Below are positions 29,351 through 37,775 of a stretch of 64,000 bases of DNA, piece after piece (position 1 is the stretch's first letter; each line of letters opens with the position of its first letter). Source of the stretch: Maribacter sp. GTDB taxonomy: Bacteria > Bacteroidota > Bacteroidia > Flavobacteriales > Flavobacteriaceae. The stretch is from the NCBI GenBank assembly GCA_020629285.1, contig JAHDDP010000017.1:1-64000 (forward strand). Direction: 5' to 3'. The translations under genes were made by a program, and so were the position numbers. The notes beneath the pieces are model-generated. The model was given only the letters and a program-made list of their open reading frames with translations. It searched no databases and was not told where the DNA came from.

Positions 29351-29776
29351 TTACTTTAACTCGATCATTCTTTTTGGCTTTGGCAAAGCCTCTTCTTTTT
29401 TAGGAAGATTAAATTTCAAAATTCCACCTTCGTAAGTCGCTTCAATTTTATCTGTTGCAACAGTTTCTGGTAAGGTAAATGCTCTTTTAAAAGAAGAGAT
29501 ACTAAACTCTTTTCTTGTGAAATTTTCTTTCACGTCTTCAGTCTCTTCTTTAATTTGTGCAGAGATTGTTAAAACAGAATCATCAATTTCTATTTTAAAA
29601 TCATCTTTAGCCCTACCCGGAACAAAAAGTTCTAATTCAAAATCTTTCTCATTTTCTTTTATGTTCACAGCGGGTACAGATGAACGTGAATTCTCAGTAC
29701 CACCAAACCAGTCTGGTCTAAATATCTCATTCATTAATGCTGGGAACAAAACGTCATTTCTCTTAGTTAAACTCAT
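29351..29776 (-). CDS. Hsp20/alpha-crystallin family small heat shock protein
   Basis: ATP-independent holdase that binds unfolding proteins as an oligomer. About 141 residues from the second ATG (29776), which gives the usual MSLTKRN start; ATG 29782 would add two residues. The alpha-crystallin domain spans about 36-130: PAVNIKENEKDFELELFVPG at its start, the DDSVLTISAQ strand, and the C-terminal GGILKFNLPKKE. The typical IxI-type tail is represented by a short basic end (PKPKRMIELK). It is transcribed alone. No CIRCE-type inverted repeat or other recognisable heat-shock operator is visible in the 200 bases upstream. Confidence 0.93.
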   Translation of the reverse strand: MSLTKRNDVLFPALMNEIFRPDWFGGTENSRSSVPAVNIKENEKDFELELFVPGRAKDDFKIEIDDSVLTISAQIKEETEDVKENFTRKEFSISSFKRAFTLPETVATDKIEATYEGGILKFNLPKKEEALPKPKRMIELK

Positions 29777-29982
29777 AATCATATCTTTTTAAATAAATTA
29801 ATTTTAATAGTCGATTTGAATAAAACAAATTATATACCAACACCATTTACATGCCAATTTGACATTAACTTAAGGCTCAAGGGTGTCATTTTGACATTTT
29901 TAAATGATATGAGCGTGTAATTTTAGTTTATCAGCCATTTTACCGAACGAACAATCGCTAGCTTTATGGCAGACTTATTAAA

Positions 29983-31257
29983 ATGGACAGACTAACTAAC
30001 TTTATTGACCATATTCAATCTAGAATTGCTTTTTTTCCCACTATAATTGCTTTGGGTGGATTGCTAACGGCTTTTTTTATGATTTACTTGGAACAACAAG
30101 ATATTTCAGCATATATTATGGAAGTTGCCCCTGCTTTGGTTATCGATGATACAGATACAGCTAAAACAATTCTAAGCACTCTTATAGGTGGTTTAATTTC
30201 ATTGACCGTATTTAGTTTTTCAATGGTAATGGTATTATTAAATCAAGCATCTAGCAATTTTTCACCAAGAGTATTGCCAGGTATTGTATCAGATCAAAAA
30301 CACCAAATTGTACTGGGTCTCTATATTGGCACAATACTATATAACATTTTCATATTTATTTCTATAGAACCTACTAAAGACAACTACCAAACGCCAGGTT
30401 TCTCAGTACTACTAGGCATTATTCTAGTAGTAGTTTGTTTAGCTGCTTTTATATATTTCATTCATCATATCTCACAAGCTATACAGGTAGGCAACATATT
30501 GACCGCAATTCATTCCAGAACAAAATCTGAAATAAGGTCAATTGTTAAAAATCAAGAAAAAATATCTTTAAAATTTCCTGAGCAGGAACATTGGGAAGCA
30601 TATGAAATAAACGAAACAGGATATTTTCACGGTATAATTGAAGATGATTTATTGAAATTATGCAAAGATTACCAAACAAAAATTGCAGTTCAACTTCACA
30701 AAGGTCAATTTATATTAGACGGAACCATTGGCTTTACCTCTGAAAAACCTATAGATAATGATTTAAAAGAGAAGATATTGAACACATTGCTCTTTAGCCA
30801 CGAAGAATTAATAGGTAAAAATTATATCTATGGGTTTAGACAAATCTCAGAAATTGGGGTGAAAGCCATGTCTCCGGGAATTAACGACCCTGGAACAGCT
30901 CTAAATACTATTGACTACCTAACTTCGCTTTTTATGGATTTAATGCGTAAGGCGGATTTTGAATACCTTGCCGATGATGACCAAACTGGAGAAAATTGGG
31001 TACTTATTAGAAGTTCTAAATTTTCAGAAGTGCTATTTAATGTAATGGCAACGTACAGACTGTATTGCAAGCATGATATTACCGTTATGAGAAAACTTAT
31101 GCACATGCTAAAGACACTTACAAACCACGTTATAAATTCTGATCAACTTGTTATAATAGAATCGGAAATCACTGAATTAAGAAAAGATGCTGATAACAAT
31201 ATCGAAAACAAAAGAGATCTTAGTACTTTAAATTCTGATTTTATCTCGTGGTCTTAA
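29983..31257 (+). CDS. DUF2254 family membrane protein
   Basis: 424-residue predicted inner-membrane protein. Four hydrophobic segments (about 17-38, 62-88, 106-126, 138-160) are followed by a 260-residue soluble C-terminal part. The family-typical sequence ISLTVFSFSMVMVLLNQASSNFSPRVLPGI lies around the second helix, and GVKAMSPGINDPGTALNTIDYL lies in the C-terminal domain. Both are recurring DUF2254 landmarks. The family has no established biochemical function. The gene overlaps the convergent TerB-like gene by four bases at its end. Confidence 0.85.
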   Translation: MDRLTNFIDHIQSRIAFFPTIIALGGLLTAFFMIYLEQQDISAYIMEVAPALVIDDTDTAKTILSTLIGGLISLTVFSFSMVMVLLNQASSNFSPRVLPGIVSDQKHQIVLGLYIGTILYNIFIFISIEPTKDNYQTPGFSVLLGIILVVVCLAAFIYFIHHISQAIQVGNILTAIHSRTKSEIRSIVKNQEKISLKFPEQEHWEAYEINETGYFHGIIEDDLLKLCKDYQTKIAVQLHKGQFILDGTIGFTSEKPIDNDLKEKILNTLLFSHEELIGKNYIYGFRQISEIGVKAMSPGINDPGTALNTIDYLTSLFMDLMRKADFEYLADDDQTGENWVLIRSSKFSEVLFNVMATYRLYCKHDITVMRKLMHMLKTLTNHVINSDQLVIIESEITELRKDADNNIENKRDLSTLNSDFISWS

Positions 31258-31655
31258 TTGTAGTGTGATTTAAAAATTGAAATCAGTACCTCTGGCGGCA
31301 CTACTTTATTAGGGTATTTATGCATTACGGACAGTACTTGCTGAATAGCACCTGGTGGCAGACCCATTTTTAAACCGATATCATAAATTCTTTTGACTTC
31401 GATTATATCTTGTTTATCATCAACATTCATCAATAAGACCAATCTATGAAATTGCAAAAGTCGTTCTGGTTGAGATTTAGGTATAACATGTTCAACATTA
31501 GCAGTAAAAAGACTGTGAAAAGTTTTTTTGCTTACCTCTAATTGTTTGGCTACTGAAAAAAGAAAGTCATATTCAGATTCTTTAATCTCGTTATTGACTT
31601 TGGCAAATGCAATCATTTCTGATAAAATAGATAGTTTCTCTTTTTTAGTAGGCAT
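31254..31655 (-). CDS. TerB-like (tellurite-resistance domain type) protein
   Basis: 133-residue, all-helical small cytoplasmic protein. The pattern ILSEMIAFAKVNNEIKESEYDFLFSVAKQL, where an acidic position follows a short turn between two helices, and a later IYDIGLKMGLPPGAIQQVL resemble TerB/DjlA-type helical domains. No tellurite operon (terC, terD, terZ) is nearby, so the name describes the fold only. A related protein lies 110 bases upstream on the same strand. The stop codon overlaps that of the DUF2254 gene. Confidence 0.6.
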   Translation of the reverse strand: MPTKKEKLSILSEMIAFAKVNNEIKESEYDFLFSVAKQLEVSKKTFHSLFTANVEHVIPKSQPERLLQFHRLVLLMNVDDKQDIIEVKRIYDIGLKMGLPPGAIQQVLSVMHKYPNKVVPPEVLISIFKSHYN

Positions 31656-31765
31656 ATTCTTAAGTAAATAATTGATATTCAGCTGCTACATAATTTAACG
31701 TTAAATACAGCTTTTTTATTTCATTAAGAGATAACCTTAGTAATACTTAGAAAAGAGATGTTTTC

Positions 31766-32161
31766 TTACTTCGAGAAATAACTTTTAATCACATGCTCAC
31801 CTTGAGAATAATCTTCTGAAAAATGAATATCGTATAAAAATTTTCTAATGACCTTTTGTGGTAAACCCAAAGAAATTCCTTTTTTATAAGATGCCCTTAC
31901 CCATTTAAAGTAGCTTTTACATAGATTTTTATCGTGTAGAGCGGTTTTATAAAACTTTAAAAGCTTAGACTCACTAGAAATAGGAAGAATAAAAATTTCC
32001 TCTTCTTCAATATATGTATCAATAATATCTTGATCTAAACCCAGTTGCCCGCCTACATTACAGATAAATTCATACTCCATTTCATCAAGACCATTTTCTA
32101 CCATAGAAGATTTGATCATGCCTGAGATTATTTTTAATTTTACATTTTCTTCCCTCATCAT
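31766..32161 (-). CDS. TerB-like protein, paralogue of the downstream gene
   Basis: 131-residue helical protein sharing the layout of its neighbour at 31254: KIISGMIKSSMVENGLDEMEYEFICNVGGQL, then a basic mid-region, then SYKKGISLGLPQKVIRKFL. Identity by eye is low but the positions of hydrophobic and acidic residues agree, indicating an old tandem duplication. The first two codons are both Met, so the start may be 32158. Function unknown; no ter genes are present. Confidence 0.6.
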   Translation of the reverse strand: MMREENVKLKIISGMIKSSMVENGLDEMEYEFICNVGGQLGLDQDIIDTYIEEEEIFILPISSESKLLKFYKTALHDKNLCKSYFKWVRASYKKGISLGLPQKVIRKFLYDIHFSEDYSQGEHVIKSYFSK

Positions 32162-32637
32162 CTTTATCTTTTAAATAATCATTAACAAACTTAGTCTACC
32201 ACTATTTTAAATTTTACAAATCGAAGACCATTTTAAACTTTACCACCTTGTCAATAATGAAAATTTAAACATTTAATAACTGACCTAGATTACATAATTA
32301 AAAGAATAAATTACCAAAATATATAGATAGCGAACGATTAACTTGTATACACTTAAATATACGAAATTTGAAAGATTATTCCTACAATAATAACACGGAA
32401 AATTACTGATTATTATATATAACGATTTACTTCAAGAAAAAATCGATGAAATACCAAAACAATCGATAAATGATTCACTTATGCTTCTAACATAAAGGAG
32501 TTGTGAAAATTCAAACAAAATATTTTCGATATAAATAGAAAAAATAAGCAACTAAAAATTAAATCTGTTGAACAAGCTATTGATTATTGATACACCGTTT
32601 AACAACAGGTCATATTTTTATAATAACTTGCACATCT
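32162..32637. other. AT-rich non-coding gap
   Basis: Roughly 480 bases between the divergent TerB-like and DUF1456 genes. I see no open frame of useful length, no RNA gene and no strong stem-loop. It must hold the two divergent promoters; only the one at 32638 can be pointed to. Confidence 0.6.
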
Positions 32638-32645
32638 TAAATTTG
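32638..32645 (+). promoter_or_regulatory. Putative -7 element TAAATTTG, start-proximal
   Basis: TAAATTTGTAGTATG runs from 32638 into the start codon at 32650. It is the same arrangement, differing at one base, as the minus-strand promoter at 6348-6355, and it implies a leaderless or nearly leaderless mRNA. Confidence 0.5.
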
Positions 32646-32649
32646 TAGT

Positions 32650-33027
32650 ATGACAAATAATGATATTTTCAAGAAACTAAGAGTTGCATTAAAGTTTAGA
32701 GATGATCAAATCGTTGATATTCTACAGCTTGTAGATTTCAAGATTTCTAAAAGTGAATTAGGCGCTTTCTTTAGAAATGAGGACCATCCTAATTATATGG
32801 AATGTGGTGACCAAGTGCTACGCAACTTTCTAAATGGTCTTGTTCTTCATTTAAGAGGTACAAAAGATGCCCCTAAAATACCCGGAGAAGTACTTTTGGC
32901 CATGTCAACAAGTACTAAAAGACCGCCTCAAAAAAATAATGACCGAAAAGATTTTAAGACCAAACAGATGAAAAAAGTAGATACTGCGATAAGCCCTGTT
33001 AGGTATAAAAACAAAAAAAAATCTTAA
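32650..33027 (+). CDS. DUF1456 family protein, single-domain form
   Basis: 125 residues. NNDIFKKLRVALKFRDDQIVDILQL...FFRNEDHPNYMECGDQVLRNFLNGLVLHLRG is one copy of the DUF1456 module. The E. coli relative YehS (about 156 residues) has two such modules; the ECGDQ..RNFL pattern here corresponds to its second one. In place of another module there is a 45-residue basic, lysine- and glutamine-rich tail that is probably disordered and could bind nucleic acid (inference). Function of the family is unknown. The stop codon lies inside the stem of the terminator that follows. Confidence 0.75.
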   Translation: MTNNDIFKKLRVALKFRDDQIVDILQLVDFKISKSELGAFFRNEDHPNYMECGDQVLRNFLNGLVLHLRGTKDAPKIPGEVLLAMSTSTKRPPQKNNDRKDFKTKQMKKVDTAISPVRYKNKKKS

Positions 33028-33053
33028 TACACCTCTTTGTATTAAGATTTTTA
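33017..33053. terminator. Bidirectional terminator overlapping a stop codon
   Basis: A 14-base-pair stem (33017-33030 with 33039-33052) has an 8-base loop and A/T-runs on both sides. The TAA of the DUF1456 gene (33025-33027) is in the left arm. It also ends the convergent secreted-protein gene at 33072. Confidence 0.88.
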
Positions 33054-33071
33054 ACGGAAAAAATTAATCGG

Positions 33072-33407
33072 TTATGCCTTTATACGCACAGGAACGGTAT
33101 ATATTTTACCCTCCTTTACTTCTGTCAAATTAACTTTTTGATAATTTAATTTAGATTTGACAAAACTTTCCATTTTATCAAATTGAGAATTAACCGATAA
33201 AACGACGATTTCCCCATCTGCATTCAATGTAAATCGAACCTGGGCTGTTAAATCGTCGTCACCAATAGTAAAATTATTTACCGTTAGCATTTTTGAAATC
33301 TGTGTTGATAGATTTTTAGAAGGGTTTTCACCTTTTACATCGTTCGCTAAAACATTACCTGTTGCAAGTAGCATTGCAGCTACGACTACTAAACTTAATT
33401 TTCTCAT
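33072..33407 (-). CDS. Small secreted protein, possible TonB-C-like fold
   Basis: 111 residues with a clear signal peptide (MRKLSLVVVAAMLLATGNVLA). The mature 90 residues alternate strands in a pattern like VRFTLNADGEIVVLSVNS...ESFVKSKL....KIYTVPVRIKA. This recalls the C-terminal domain of TonB-family proteins (strand, dG turn, strand, helix, final strand), but without the transmembrane anchor or proline-rich region. The fold suggestion is inference only. A similar 111-residue protein lies 370 bases upstream on the same strand. Probably periplasmic. Confidence 0.62.
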   Translation of the reverse strand: MRKLSLVVVAAMLLATGNVLANDVKGENPSKNLSTQISKMLTVNNFTIGDDDLTAQVRFTLNADGEIVVLSVNSQFDKMESFVKSKLNYQKVNLTEVKEGKIYTVPVRIKA

Positions 33408-33719
33408 GACTTTTTGTTTTTTTTACCTCAGTTTTTCTGAAGTATGATTAATAATTGATTGATGATGAATTACTAAAAAGACGACTGTAAATTAAGATTG
33501 TTACAATTTTTTCTCATTTTAACATCTTTTTTATAATAATCCTTCCGTTTTACACCACAAATTTAGAAATACCAATCACTTAAAAAACAAAGATTTAAAG
33601 GCTTAACCATTATTTCATTTCGCTAACATAAAACTCAGATTCATCTTAGTTTTCATTACGATTACTTAAAATGGTATATACAATAAATTACTTTCCAGAG
33701 CATATGCCTCGCAATAACA
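33408..33719. other. AT-rich non-coding gap
   Basis: About 310 bases between the two small secreted-protein genes. No open frame or RNA gene can be supported. The promoter of the 33072 gene must lie here, but no clean TAnnTTTG match stands out. Confidence 0.55.
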
Positions 33720-33749
33720 CAAAAAAAAGAACGCTTAATAAGCGCTCTT
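33720..33749 (-). terminator. Rho-independent terminator
   Basis: On the minus strand a 10-base-pair stem with one G-U pair (33740-33749 with 33727-33736) closes a 3-base loop and is followed by eight T. It lies 25 bases after the stop of the gene at 33775. Confidence 0.85.
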
Positions 33750-33774
33750 CAAAGAATAATAAATTATAAAATAA

Positions 33775-34110
33775 CTACTCTGCTATTTCAATTGGAATAA
33801 CGTAAACCAAATCTGTATTACCTGGCTCAAGACTTTTAAAATCTATACCGTTCTTCAAGAATTCTTTTAAATGACCATTATTGGATTTAATTGACAATAA
33901 CCTGTATATACCATCTTCCGCAACGGCTATTTTAATTTCAGCTTTAGCTCCTCTTATCTGATTTGGTATATCCTCATCAGCTAACATTTCATGAATTTGA
34001 GCAGTTATCCATTTTGTTCCTTTATCTTCATTAGACTCCTTATTATGAGCCGTAACAGTTCCAATCCCAAATGTTAAAAATGCGATTAAAATGATTTTGA
34101 CTTTTTTCAT
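33775..34110 (-). CDS. Small secreted protein, paralogue of the 33072 gene
   Basis: Also exactly 111 residues: signal peptide MKKVKIILIAFLTFGIGTVTA, then ITAQIHEMLADEDIPNQIRGAKAEIKIAVAEDGIYRLLSIKSNN...LKEFLKNGI...LVYVIPIEIAE. The order of strands and the final VxPIxI strand match the neighbour at 33072, although few residues are identical. Each gene has its own terminator, so they are separate transcription units. Function unknown. Confidence 0.62.
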   Translation of the reverse strand: MKKVKIILIAFLTFGIGTVTAHNKESNEDKGTKWITAQIHEMLADEDIPNQIRGAKAEIKIAVAEDGIYRLLSIKSNNGHLKEFLKNGIDFKSLEPGNTDLVYVIPIEIAE

Positions 34111-34284
34111 ACTATATATATTAAAGGTTCGAAATTATACGCATATATTGCGTATACCACAAAATAAAACATTTAAAATGTGAATATGATAATTTTAACA
34201 TCTATTTAATATTATATTAATAATATATGCAGATTTCAACACTATAATCTACACATTCAATAATAGCAAGATGTGTTTAGGTCC

Positions 34285-34313
34285 AAAAAAAAACCACTCC
34301 AATTGGAGTGGTC
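34285..34313 (-). terminator. Rho-independent terminator of sucC
   Basis: An 8-base-pair stem with an AATT loop (perfect palindrome 34293-34312) is followed on the minus strand by nine T (34285-34293). It lies 29 bases after the sucC stop codon. Confidence 0.9.
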
Positions 34314-34341
34314 TTTAAAATGTATTAAAAGTGAATTGGTT

Positions 34342-35535
34342 TTAAGCCAATACTTCTTTTACTTTATCTGCAGCTTCTTGGAACTGTACAGCAGATTGTA
34401 CTGCAAGTCCAGAATTGTCAATAATCTCTTTTGCCAATTCAGCATTGGTACCTTGTAACCTTACAATAATCGGCACTTTCATTGAATCGCCCATATTCTT
34501 GTAAGCATCAACAACACCTTGTGCAACGCGATCACAACGAACGATACCACCGAATATGTTAATTAGAATTGCCTTTACATTAGGATCTTTTAATATAATT
34601 CTAAACGCCTCTTCAACTCTTTTAGCATCTGCCGTACCACCAACATCTAAGAAGTTAGCTGGTTCACCACCTGCCATCTTAATTAAATCCATAGTTGCCA
34701 TAGCAAGACCTGCACCGTTAACCATACAACCAACGTTACCGTCAAGATCTACATAGTTAAGACCTACTTCTCTTGCTTCAACTTCAATAGCGTTCTCTTC
34801 TCTAAGATCACGCATTTCAGCATATTGCTTTCTACGGTATAGTGCATTATCATCTATAGAAACCTTAGCATCTACAGCCATGATCAAATCATCGGATGTT
34901 TTTAATACAGGGTTAATTTCAAACATATTAGAATCACTTTCTACATATGCTTTATATAATGATGCAACGAATTTTGTCATTTCTTTGAACGCAGTACCTG
35001 AAAGACCTAAGTTAAAAGCAATCTTTCTTGCTTGAAAACCTAACAATCCTGTAGCTGGATCAATTTCTTCTGTAAAGATCAAATGCGGAGTGCTTTCTGC
35101 AACTTCTTCAATGTCCATACCACCTTCTGTAGAATACATGATCATATTCTTACCAGTAGCTCTGTTCAATACAACAGACATATAGAATTCACTAGTTTCG
35201 CTTTCGCCTGGGTAGTAAACATCTTCGGCAACTAATACTTGGTGTACTTTTTTACCTTCTGCAGAAGTTTGCGGTGTAATTAAGTTCATACCAATAATCT
35301 GGTTAGCTATCTCTTCTACCTCTTTAAGGTTTTTGGCTAATTTTACACCACCACCTTTACCACGACCACCTGCGTGTACTTGCGCTTTAATAACGTGCCA
35401 TCCAGTTCCGGTTTCAGCGGTTAATTGCTTTGCAGCTTCAACAGCCTCTTTTGCATTTTGGGCAACTATTCCTCTTTGGATGCGCACCCCAAAACTTGCT
35501 AATATCTCTTTTCCTTGATATTCGTGAAGGTTCAT
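34342..35535 (-). CDS. sucC: Succinyl-CoA ligase [ADP-forming] subunit beta
   Basis: Citric-acid-cycle enzyme subunit; with SucD it interconverts succinyl-CoA and succinate with ADP/ATP. The 397 residues are the family's normal length. MNLHEYQGKEILASFGV opens the N-terminal ATP-grasp domain, KAQVHAGGRGKGGGVKLAKN is the nucleotide loop, and VGCMVNGAGLAMATMDLIKMAGG with GGTADAKRVEEAF and INIFGGIVRCDRVAQGV make the C-terminal CoA-ligase domain. sucD is not adjacent, as is common in Flavobacteriia. A TATTTTTG box lies 27 bases upstream of the start. Confidence 0.97.
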   Translation of the reverse strand: MNLHEYQGKEILASFGVRIQRGIVAQNAKEAVEAAKQLTAETGTGWHVIKAQVHAGGRGKGGGVKLAKNLKEVEEIANQIIGMNLITPQTSAEGKKVHQVLVAEDVYYPGESETSEFYMSVVLNRATGKNMIMYSTEGGMDIEEVAESTPHLIFTEEIDPATGLLGFQARKIAFNLGLSGTAFKEMTKFVASLYKAYVESDSNMFEINPVLKTSDDLIMAVDAKVSIDDNALYRRKQYAEMRDLREENAIEVEAREVGLNYVDLDGNVGCMVNGAGLAMATMDLIKMAGGEPANFLDVGGTADAKRVEEAFRIILKDPNVKAILINIFGGIVRCDRVAQGVVDAYKNMGDSMKVPIIVRLQGTNAELAKEIIDNSGLAVQSAVQFQEAADKVKEVLA

Positions 35536-35561
35536 ATATATGGTGAATTTTATTTGTTAAG

Positions 35562-35569
35562 CAAAAATA
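35562..35569 (-). promoter_or_regulatory. Putative -7 element TATTTTTG of sucC
   Basis: Perfect TAnnTTTG match on the minus strand, 27 bases upstream of the sucC start, predicting a leader of about 20 bases. Confidence 0.5.
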
Positions 35570-35686
35570 GGAAACAGTAATTAATAATCTAAAAATACTA
35601 GTAATTAATTGGAATATCTATCCTAATTAACCCGATAAAAACAAAAAACTATTAAAAAGTGATTCATTTTACCGCTCTATACCCTA

Positions 35687-36325
35687 TCAAATCTCTATAT
35701 CCTTAAAATCTAGCGGATCAAAATTTTTGAAATGGCCGTTCAATTCTATAATCTTTTTTGTTCTTTCTACTTCAGATAATACGGTAATTGTAGATGTCAA
35801 ATGAAGCCCAATAAAATTAAGTCGGTCATTTTCTGAAGGTATCTGTAAAAGCTGATACTCTTGCTCAAAAGACAACCCAATTTTATGAGCTAGTGTAAAG
35901 CTATTGAATTCCTTTACATTGATTTTTGTATAAGGGACATCCATAATGGCGTACAATTGCTCTATACCGTTTATAATCGTCTGTTTTTTTTCATCGGTAG
36001 CTTCAAAATCGTACTCCATAAGCTTTACAATACCACCAGCGTACAACTTATCATCCATTACATTATCAAAAGCAAGTAATTTAAACACTTGCCTGGCTAC
36101 ACAGACCACATCCATTTCTCCGGTATCATAAGTTGTAACAACTTCTACCAATTGTACTTCAACACCAAATTCCATCTTATTATTTATGAAAACAGGTATA
36201 CCAAAAGTGATGGCTTCATTTCTACAATCTTGAATTAATTGTTTGTAGCGATCTTCAAAAACATGAAGCGGCACTGTTTCGCCAGGAAAAAAAATAGACT
36301 GTAATGGAAATAATGGTATTCTCAT
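35687..36325 (-). CDS. Lon N-terminal (substrate-binding) domain protein
   Basis: 212-residue cytoplasmic protein that consists only of the LON substrate-binding domain. MRIPLFPLQSIFFPGETVPLHVFEDRYKQL is the classic opening, followed by the TFGIPVFINN strand and the QLVEVVTTYDTGEMDVVCVARQVF core. The ATPase and Ser-Lys protease parts of Lon are absent, as in the stand-alone family found across bacteria. Role unknown; binding or delivery of unfolded proteins is only a guess from the domain. Monocistronic, between sucC and the divergent lysA. Confidence 0.85.
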   Translation of the reverse strand: MRIPLFPLQSIFFPGETVPLHVFEDRYKQLIQDCRNEAITFGIPVFINNKMEFGVEVQLVEVVTTYDTGEMDVVCVARQVFKLLAFDNVMDDKLYAGGIVKLMEYDFEATDEKKQTIINGIEQLYAIMDVPYTKINVKEFNSFTLAHKIGLSFEQEYQLLQIPSENDRLNFIGLHLTSTITVLSEVERTKKIIELNGHFKNFDPLDFKDIEI

Positions 36326-36424
36326 GTGCTAAAAATACAAAGAGGTTTATTCAGCTCCAAAATAAATAAAACAGACAATTGTTTCAAATATCACAATTTG
36401 TTATTTTAAATGTATTTATGTTAT

Positions 36425-36432
36425 TATTTTTG
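36425..36432 (+). promoter_or_regulatory. Putative -7 element TATTTTTG of lysA
   Basis: TAnnTTTG match 44 bases upstream of the lysA start codon. No lysine-riboswitch-like structure is visible in the short leader that would result. Confidence 0.45.
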
Positions 36433-36476
36433 TACCTAAGCATTTAGAAAAGTAAATTTGCTAAAAAATAGATAGC

Positions 36477-37715
36477 ATGAGAAATGAGGATTTATTGCAA
36501 ATCGCAAAAACCTATGGTGATCCGGTCTATGTTTATGACTCGGAAAAAATAGTTTCACAGTTCAATAGATTGACCAAAGCTTTTGGTTCTGTAAAAAAAT
36601 TGAAACTTAACTATGCAGCCAAGGCACTTTCTAATATTACTATTTTAAGATTGATGAATAGTCTTGGTAGCGGTTTGGATACCGTTTCTATACAAGAGGT
36701 TCAACTAGGCTTATTAGCAGGTTTTAAACCAGAATCAATCATTTTTACCCCTAATGGAGTTTCTTTAGAAGAAATTGAGCAAGCTGCTAAATTAGGAGTA
36801 CGCATTAACATAGACAACCTATCTATATTAGAACAATTTGGTAGTAAGCATCCAAATATTCCGGTATGTATACGTATTAATCCGCATGTAATGGCAGGTG
36901 GAAATTCTAATATATCCGTTGGTCATATAGATTCTAAATTCGGCATCAGTATTCATCAAATTCCGCATTTACTTCGTATTGTAGAATTGACAAAAATGAA
37001 TATCAACGGTATTCACATGCATACAGGTAGCGACATTTTAGATATCGACGTATTCTTATATGCTTCTGAAATTCTTTTTGATACTGCTCGTAATTTTAAA
37101 AATCTTGATTTTATCGATTTCGGTAGTGGCTTCAAAGTACCTTATAAAGAAGGTGATATTGAAACAAATGTTGAAGAACTAGGTAAAAAACTAAGTACAC
37201 GCTTTAATGAATTCTGTAAAGAATATGGTAAAGATTTGACATTGGCTTTTGAGCCGGGTAAATTTTTAGTGAGCGAAGCAGGTGTTTTTCTTGCAAAAGT
37301 AAATGTGGTTAAGCAAACAACATCAACAGTTTTTGCAAGTGTAGATTCAGGTTTCAACCATTTAATTAGACCAATGCTTTATGGTGCAACACACACAATA
37401 AACAACATCTCTAACCCAAGTGGTAGAGAGCGTTATTATTCTGTTGTAGGGTATATCTGTGAGACCGATACTTTTGCCAGCAATAAAAGAATAAACGAGA
37501 TTACCGAAGGCGATATTCTTTGCTTTAAAAATGCAGGTGCATATTGCTTTACTATGGCAAGTAACTACAACTCAAGATTTAGACCACCAGAAGTTCTTTG
37601 GCATAAAGGAAAAGCAATTCTAATACGTGAAAGAGAAACTTTTGACGATTTAATTCGCAATCAAGTAGATGTAAAAGATTTGTTCGCTGTTAAAGAAACC
37701 GCAAAAGTGAAATAA
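36477..37715 (+). CDS. lysA: Diaminopimelate decarboxylase
   Basis: PLP enzyme that decarboxylates meso-diaminopimelate to lysine, the last step of lysine synthesis. The fold-type III barrel has the PLP lysine in LNYAAKAL (K around 44). Other landmarks are GLDTVSIQEVQLGLLAGF, HMHTGSD, DFGSGFKVPY and EPGKFLVSEAG, the phosphate and substrate sites, with CETDTF in the position of the family's CESGD motif. The 412 residues are normal length. The replacement of SG by T in that motif is a small departure, seen by eye; a carboxynorspermidine-decarboxylase-like relative is an alternative, but the overall match favours LysA. Monocistronic, with a secreted thioredoxin gene 60 bases behind. Confidence 0.88.
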   Translation: MRNEDLLQIAKTYGDPVYVYDSEKIVSQFNRLTKAFGSVKKLKLNYAAKALSNITILRLMNSLGSGLDTVSIQEVQLGLLAGFKPESIIFTPNGVSLEEIEQAAKLGVRINIDNLSILEQFGSKHPNIPVCIRINPHVMAGGNSNISVGHIDSKFGISIHQIPHLLRIVELTKMNINGIHMHTGSDILDIDVFLYASEILFDTARNFKNLDFIDFGSGFKVPYKEGDIETNVEELGKKLSTRFNEFCKEYGKDLTLAFEPGKFLVSEAGVFLAKVNVVKQTTSTVFASVDSGFNHLIRPMLYGATHTINNISNPSGRERYYSVVGYICETDTFASNKRINEITEGDILCFKNAGAYCFTMASNYNSRFRPPEVLWHKGKAILIRERETFDDLIRNQVDVKDLFAVKETAKVK

Positions 37716-37732
37716 AGCATTTAAAAATACGT

Positions 37733-37740
37733 TAGTTTTG
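37733..37740 (+). promoter_or_regulatory. Putative -7 element TAGTTTTG
   Basis: TAnnTTTG match between lysA and the thioredoxin-like gene, 35 bases before the latter's start. It indicates independent transcription of that gene. Confidence 0.45.
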
Positions 37741-37775
37741 GTATAATAGTTGGACTATACACTCAAATTAAACTC

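Noticed and set aside
31254-32161. Tellurite-resistance operon
   Set aside because: Only TerB-like helical domains are present; terC, terD and terZ are absent.
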